Assembly: GCF_039768865.1 (NCBI RefSeq)
Contig: NZ_JBDMZQ010000056.1
Reading direction: 5' to 3' (one strand)
Source: Wenyingzhuangia sp039768865
Lineage (GTDB): Bacteria > Bacteroidota > Bacteroidia > Flavobacteriales > Flavobacteriaceae
Length of the DNA stretch: 23,239 nt
The notes below the pieces were generated by a model that worked only from the letters and a program-made list of their open reading frames with translations, made no database searches and was not told the DNA's origin. Of this stretch, positions 22,596 through 23,239 are shown in pieces (within the stretch, counting starts at the first letter, position 1; each line of letters opens with the position of its first letter). The position numbers and the translations under genes were made by a program.

Positions 22596-23239
22596 ATGAA
22601 TAAGTTTAAATATAATAATATGAGTTTTCCAAAGTCAGGATTATTTACCGTTATTGCTGTCCAAATACTCCTGTTTGGTTGTAATCCGATACAGTCAGAA
22701 TTGTTAAAAAGCAATAATTCTCCAGCACTACAAATATTATCTGAAAATTTTAAAACCCCTTCAATAGAATACCGCCCTGAGACATGGTTTCATCTAAACG
22801 GGAATAACATCAGCAAAGAAGGTTTGACACTTGATCTTGAAGCCATAAAAGAGGCGGGCTTACAAGGAATACACCTTTTCAATAAGGCAGGGCGGCCCTA
22901 TCCGGGCGTAAAGCCGGTCAAAATTTTATCACCAGAGTGGGAAGACATGATTCGGCATGCGGCAGATGAGTGCAAGCGTTTGGGATTAAAGTTTACAATG
23001 CAAAATTGCCCTGGGTGGTCCATGACAGGTGGTCCATGGGTGCCAGTTGAAGAAGCGCAACGTGAAGTTGAAGAAACAACCTACCATATTACTGGAGGAA
23101 ATATAATTGACAAAGTTTTAGAGCTCGATTCTATATACCACACAGCAGATTATGATTATAAAGACATTCAAGTGTTGGCTTTTCCAACTCCTGCAGGGGA
23201 TGATATTGAGGCTTTAACCCCATCAAAGATAGAAACAAA
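22596..23239 (+). CDS. GH106 alpha-L-rhamnosidase, N-terminal part (runs off the window)
   Basis: An open frame of 214 codons with no stop before the window edge. Translation from ATG 22596 gives a signal peptide ending in lipobox LFGC (Cys29); an in-frame ATG at 22620 would shorten it by eight residues. The mature part opens with RPETWFHLNGNNISKEGLTL, then EAIKEAGLQGIHLFN and QNCPGWSMTGGPWV, hallmark stretches at the start of the GH106 TIM barrel. GH106 enzymes remove alpha-L-rhamnose with inversion from pectic or other complex glycans and are usually near 1000 residues, so most of the gene lies beyond the edge. It complements the GH78 enzyme at the other end of the locus. Confidence 0.92.
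   Translation, partial: MNKFKYNNMSFPKSGLFTVIAVQILLFGCNPIQSELLKSNNSPALQILSENFKTPSIEYRPETWFHLNGNNISKEGLTLDLEAIKEAGLQGIHLFNKAGRPYPGVKPVKILSPEWEDMIRHAADECKRLGLKFTMQNCPGWSMTGGPWVPVEEAQREVEETTYHITGGNIIDKVLELDSIYHTADYDYKDIQVLAFPTPAGDDIEALTPSKIET

Overview
The window looks like part of a carbohydrate-utilisation locus from a marine-type Bacteroidota, most likely a flavobacterium. The DNA is AT-rich. There are many lipoprotein and Tat-type signals, start sites lack strong Shine-Dalgarno sequences, and a long co-directional run encodes glycoside hydrolases and polysaccharide-lyase-like proteins. These families point to a glycan rich in L-rhamnose and uronic acid, such as ulvan, a rhamnogalacturonan, a gum or a bacterial exopolysaccharide. 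No SusC/SusD pair, sulfatase, regulator, tRNA, rRNA, CRISPR array or insertion sequence was recognised, so the window is probably the interior of a larger locus.

Layout: 3-451 is the 3' end of an L-rhamnose/H+ symporter gene (rhaT) with an apparent one-base deletion in an A-run. 481-1356, on the minus strand, encodes a lipoprotein with a jelly-roll lyase-like domain. The 337-base gap at 1357-1693 carries candidate operator repeats. 1694-12942 is a tight plus-strand run with overlaps or gaps of 26 bases or less: GH78 rhamnosidase, CBM-like lipoprotein, GH43-like enzyme, GH3, GH105 unsaturated uronyl hydrolase, alginate_lyase-family protein, Tat-exported Gfo/Idh/MocA protein and L-rhamnose mutarotase. 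13066-14985 is a large Tat lipoprotein of uncertain enzyme family. 15107-17265 is a visibly more GC-rich pair, a double-domain VOC protein coupled to a second alginate_lyase-family protein. 17328-22383 encodes a heparinase II/III-like lyase, a lipoprotein TIM-barrel (xylose isomerase-like) protein, a cytosolic Gfo/Idh oxidoreductase and a 2,3-diketo-L-gulonate reductase-like enzyme. From 22596 to the end is the start of a GH106 rhamnosidase.

Inferred joint function: lyases cut the uronic-acid backbone. GH105 removes unsaturated uronate, GH78 and GH106 release L-rhamnose, and GH43 and GH3 trim neutral side chains. RhaM interconverts rhamnose anomers and RhaT imports rhamnose. The exported Gfo/Idh protein, exported TIM-barrel protein, VOC protein and two cytosolic reductases do not fit the classical KduI/KduD route. 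They could form an oxidation/elimination branch for uronic-acid glycosides, which is the most interesting hypothesis in the window.
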